Origin: Hybos culiciformis
Lineage: Eukaryota; Arthropoda; Insecta; Diptera; Hybotidae
Direction: 5' to 3'
NCBI GenBank assembly: GCA_964007475.1
Contig: OZ023275.1
Coordinates: 9,961,829 to 10,025,828, forward strand
Length of the DNA stretch: 64,000 bases
In this document: piece after piece, positions 61,601 to 64,000 of the stretch
Layout of the letters: each line of letters starts with the position of its first letter
Numbering within the stretch: the stretch's first letter is position 1
Made by a program: the position numbers and the translations under genes
The notes under the pieces: generated by a model
The model's database searches: none
Told to the model about the DNA's origin: nothing
The model's input: only the letters and a program-made list of their open reading frames with translations

Positions 61601-64000
61601 TATTTACAATTTTTTGTTCAGTTAATATTATAATAATGTATAACTAACATTTTTAACAAAAAAAAAAAATTGTAAATGAATTGATAAAATATTTAATAAA
61701 ATATATTTTTTGAAAATTAACCAAAAGTTTTGTAAAATATTTATAAAAATTAAAAAGAAATAAAAATTAAAAAAGCACAATTGATAAAAATAAAAAAAAT
61801 AAAAGCCTGTAACTAAAATTTATAAAAAATAGACAGTTTTTGCAAAAATACATTTAATATTTTTCGATAAATATATTTAGTGAAAAAATTTCTTTCTATT
61901 GAAATACAAAATTCACAATTTTTTGTATTTATTGAAAATAAAAATTGTTCATTCATTTAGCTAGAAATCGCCTTAATCGACAAAAAAAGAGAAAAAAGAA
62001 TTATGTGAAAGTGGTAATAATAGTTTCCTTCAGGTTCAAAAAAAAAAAACTAAGGTTTATAAAACTCTTTCAATCTTTTGTTAAAAAAAAAGTTATTATC
62101 GCATCATATTAAACCTTATTATTACAACAGACCTATATAATAAATGACTTCCACTTTCATATTTTTCACCCTTTATTTGTTTTTCTTCACTAAATTATAT
62201 ACTTAAGACTTAATTAAAACTGCACTGCCACATTATTATAAAAATGCATTAATTTTAATATTCACAATAAAATACATTTTTTTTTTTTTTTTAGAATCCA
62301 AAATTGACTGATACTAACATTTATAGATAAAATGTATTATTAAATCATTTTAATTTTTTTTTTTTTTAATTTTTGGTATTTTATAATAAAGAAATATTGG
62401 CTTAACATTATGTTACAAACTTTGTAAATTTTAACAAAAAGTAAAAAATATTACATAAACTAAGAACCAGTTTCCACTGCCATATATCCCAGGTTTTAAT
62501 TAAAAAATATAATTAAATTATTATAATGTAAAATATACGCATATATATATATATATTGTAAAAAATCAAAACTTCATATAAATGTAAAATTTAAGAAAAC
62601 ATTATGTTATTAGTAAATTAACATGATGCATTTTTCATTATATCCGAAAAAAATATTAAATTTACAAAATTCAGCAATCAATAATACATTTTTTTTTATA
62701 GATTATACTTATGAACCCACTGTATAACAGTGCCAGTATCAAATTCTCAAACTGAATTGTCTTATTATTATCAAAATCAAATTTTAAATATTCGCCGAGT
62801 ACACCATTACAACAATAGACTTTTTAAAAGATTTTTTAATTCAAATGACTATAATTTCCTTAATAATGTTTTCTTACTAGAACTTTGTTAATTTAATATT
62901 TTTATTTGGAAAAGAAAAATGTATATTAATTTAATCCTATTATTTATTCCAAATGGAATTAAACGAATTGAGAAAGGAAGCACTTAAACCAGTAGTCACT
63001 GCCATGAATCAGGTTTATTAATAAAATAAATAATTAATTTGTTTTTTTTTTTTAAATAAATAAATACCTTTTAAAATAATAATCAAACTTTGTAGATATT
63101 AACTGAGTCCATTTACATTAAATGATTATTATTCGTGGTAAATGTAATGTGAACAAACAACAATTATCTTATCTAAATAAGAAAAAATTTAAATAAATAT
63201 TATTTATTTAGATAAAATCAATTTCATTTTTATATTGATGATTACCATGATAAACAGGAAGCTTCACTTCACTTGTAAACGACTATTTTGTGGATCTTCG
63301 AAGTGTTATTATTAAATACTCTTCGGAGATCGGAAACAATTGTTTTTTCTTAATTTTTCTAAACGTACTCTATGTTATGACAAACATTTATTTCAAATAA
63401 TACAAATATTTATTTCAAAAGAAATAATTACCTAATTGTCGAAAAATAATCAATTATTGTAAATAGGACTTGAAAATAATTTTAAATTTTTTTTTTTTTT
63501 CAATTTGAATAAAAAAACATAAAACTTATAAATTAAAAATGTACCTATATTGTACATGTTAAAAAATTTATCAAAATTTTTAATCCTAACATTTTATTTG
63601 TATATAATGAAAAAAATTATATTTTTTTTTTTTCAAATATTTTAAATAATTTGGAGAAGCCACCAAATGTGAATCAAAAATAAAAATTTTAATCCTTTAA
63701 ATTAATAATAGCGCTTTAATTTCGACTTTTATATTAAATTTAAACTATTGTCTTGAAAATTTAATTAAGTTCATAGCTTGTTTTAACATCAATGTTTATC
63801 AACAAACAATTTCTAAATAACATAAGAATTTAACTTTAATCATTCCATTGGATAATCAAATTATTTACCAACCTTTAAATGCATAAAATCTTTTTATTAC
63901 AATAATGGTTTTAATATAATTTCAACTTTGATATGATATGTTTTATATTCATAATTTTAATTTTGTATAAATTGAAGCTAAAATTATACGCTTAATCTAT
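58697..64000. other. AT-rich intergenic DNA to the end of the window
   Basis: No gene, RNA or mobile element recognised. Short open stretches are A/T-run artefacts. The repeated phrase AATAATAAAATAATTTTACA occurs near 60440 and 60513. Confidence 0.6.

Overview
The window comes from a very AT-rich eukaryotic nuclear genome, almost certainly an insect. Non-coding DNA is packed with A and T homopolymer runs, introns are GT-AG, and the one clear gene is an arthropod-type nuclear receptor. Composition was judged by eye. I cannot place the insect order from the sequence alone.

The gene is Hr4 (hormone receptor 4, DHR4/GRF, GCNF-related), on the + strand. The best model is join(26628..26736, 50972..53006, 53073..54280, 54385..54503, 54808..54888), giving 1183 aa. 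It runs from a short first coding exon through a 24.2-kb intron. A large exon follows with a Gln/Ser/Pro-rich N-terminal region and half of the DNA-binding domain. Three more exons carry the rest of the zinc fingers, a polyQ hinge and the ligand-binding domain. All junctions keep frame. A second candidate first coding exon (36917..37244) ends in the same splice phase and would give a 1256-aa isoform with an acidic N-terminus.

The most unusual signal is at the 3' end. The TAG after the conserved receptor C-terminus (54886..54888) is followed in the same frame by 314 further sense codons, up to a TGA at 55831..55833. The predicted sequence is rich in Q, N and S and coding-like, in a region where stop codons should be frequent. 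Stop-codon readthrough, an alternative acceptor at 54890..54891, reinitiation at ATG 54892, or UAG editing could each express it.

Layout: 1..26627 has no recognised gene, but holds a 72-78-bp tandem array (17916..18085) and a possible small exon (18411..18468). 26628..50971 is exon 1 plus the giant intron, which contains the alternative first exon and three non-autonomous inverted-repeat elements: 42289..43050 (Harbinger-like, TTA duplication), 46020..46335, and 49723..50672 (with an 18-bp perfect hairpin). 50972..55833 is the receptor body. 55834..64000 is 3' UTR or intergenic AT-rich DNA with one unexplained coding-like island near 58511..58680.
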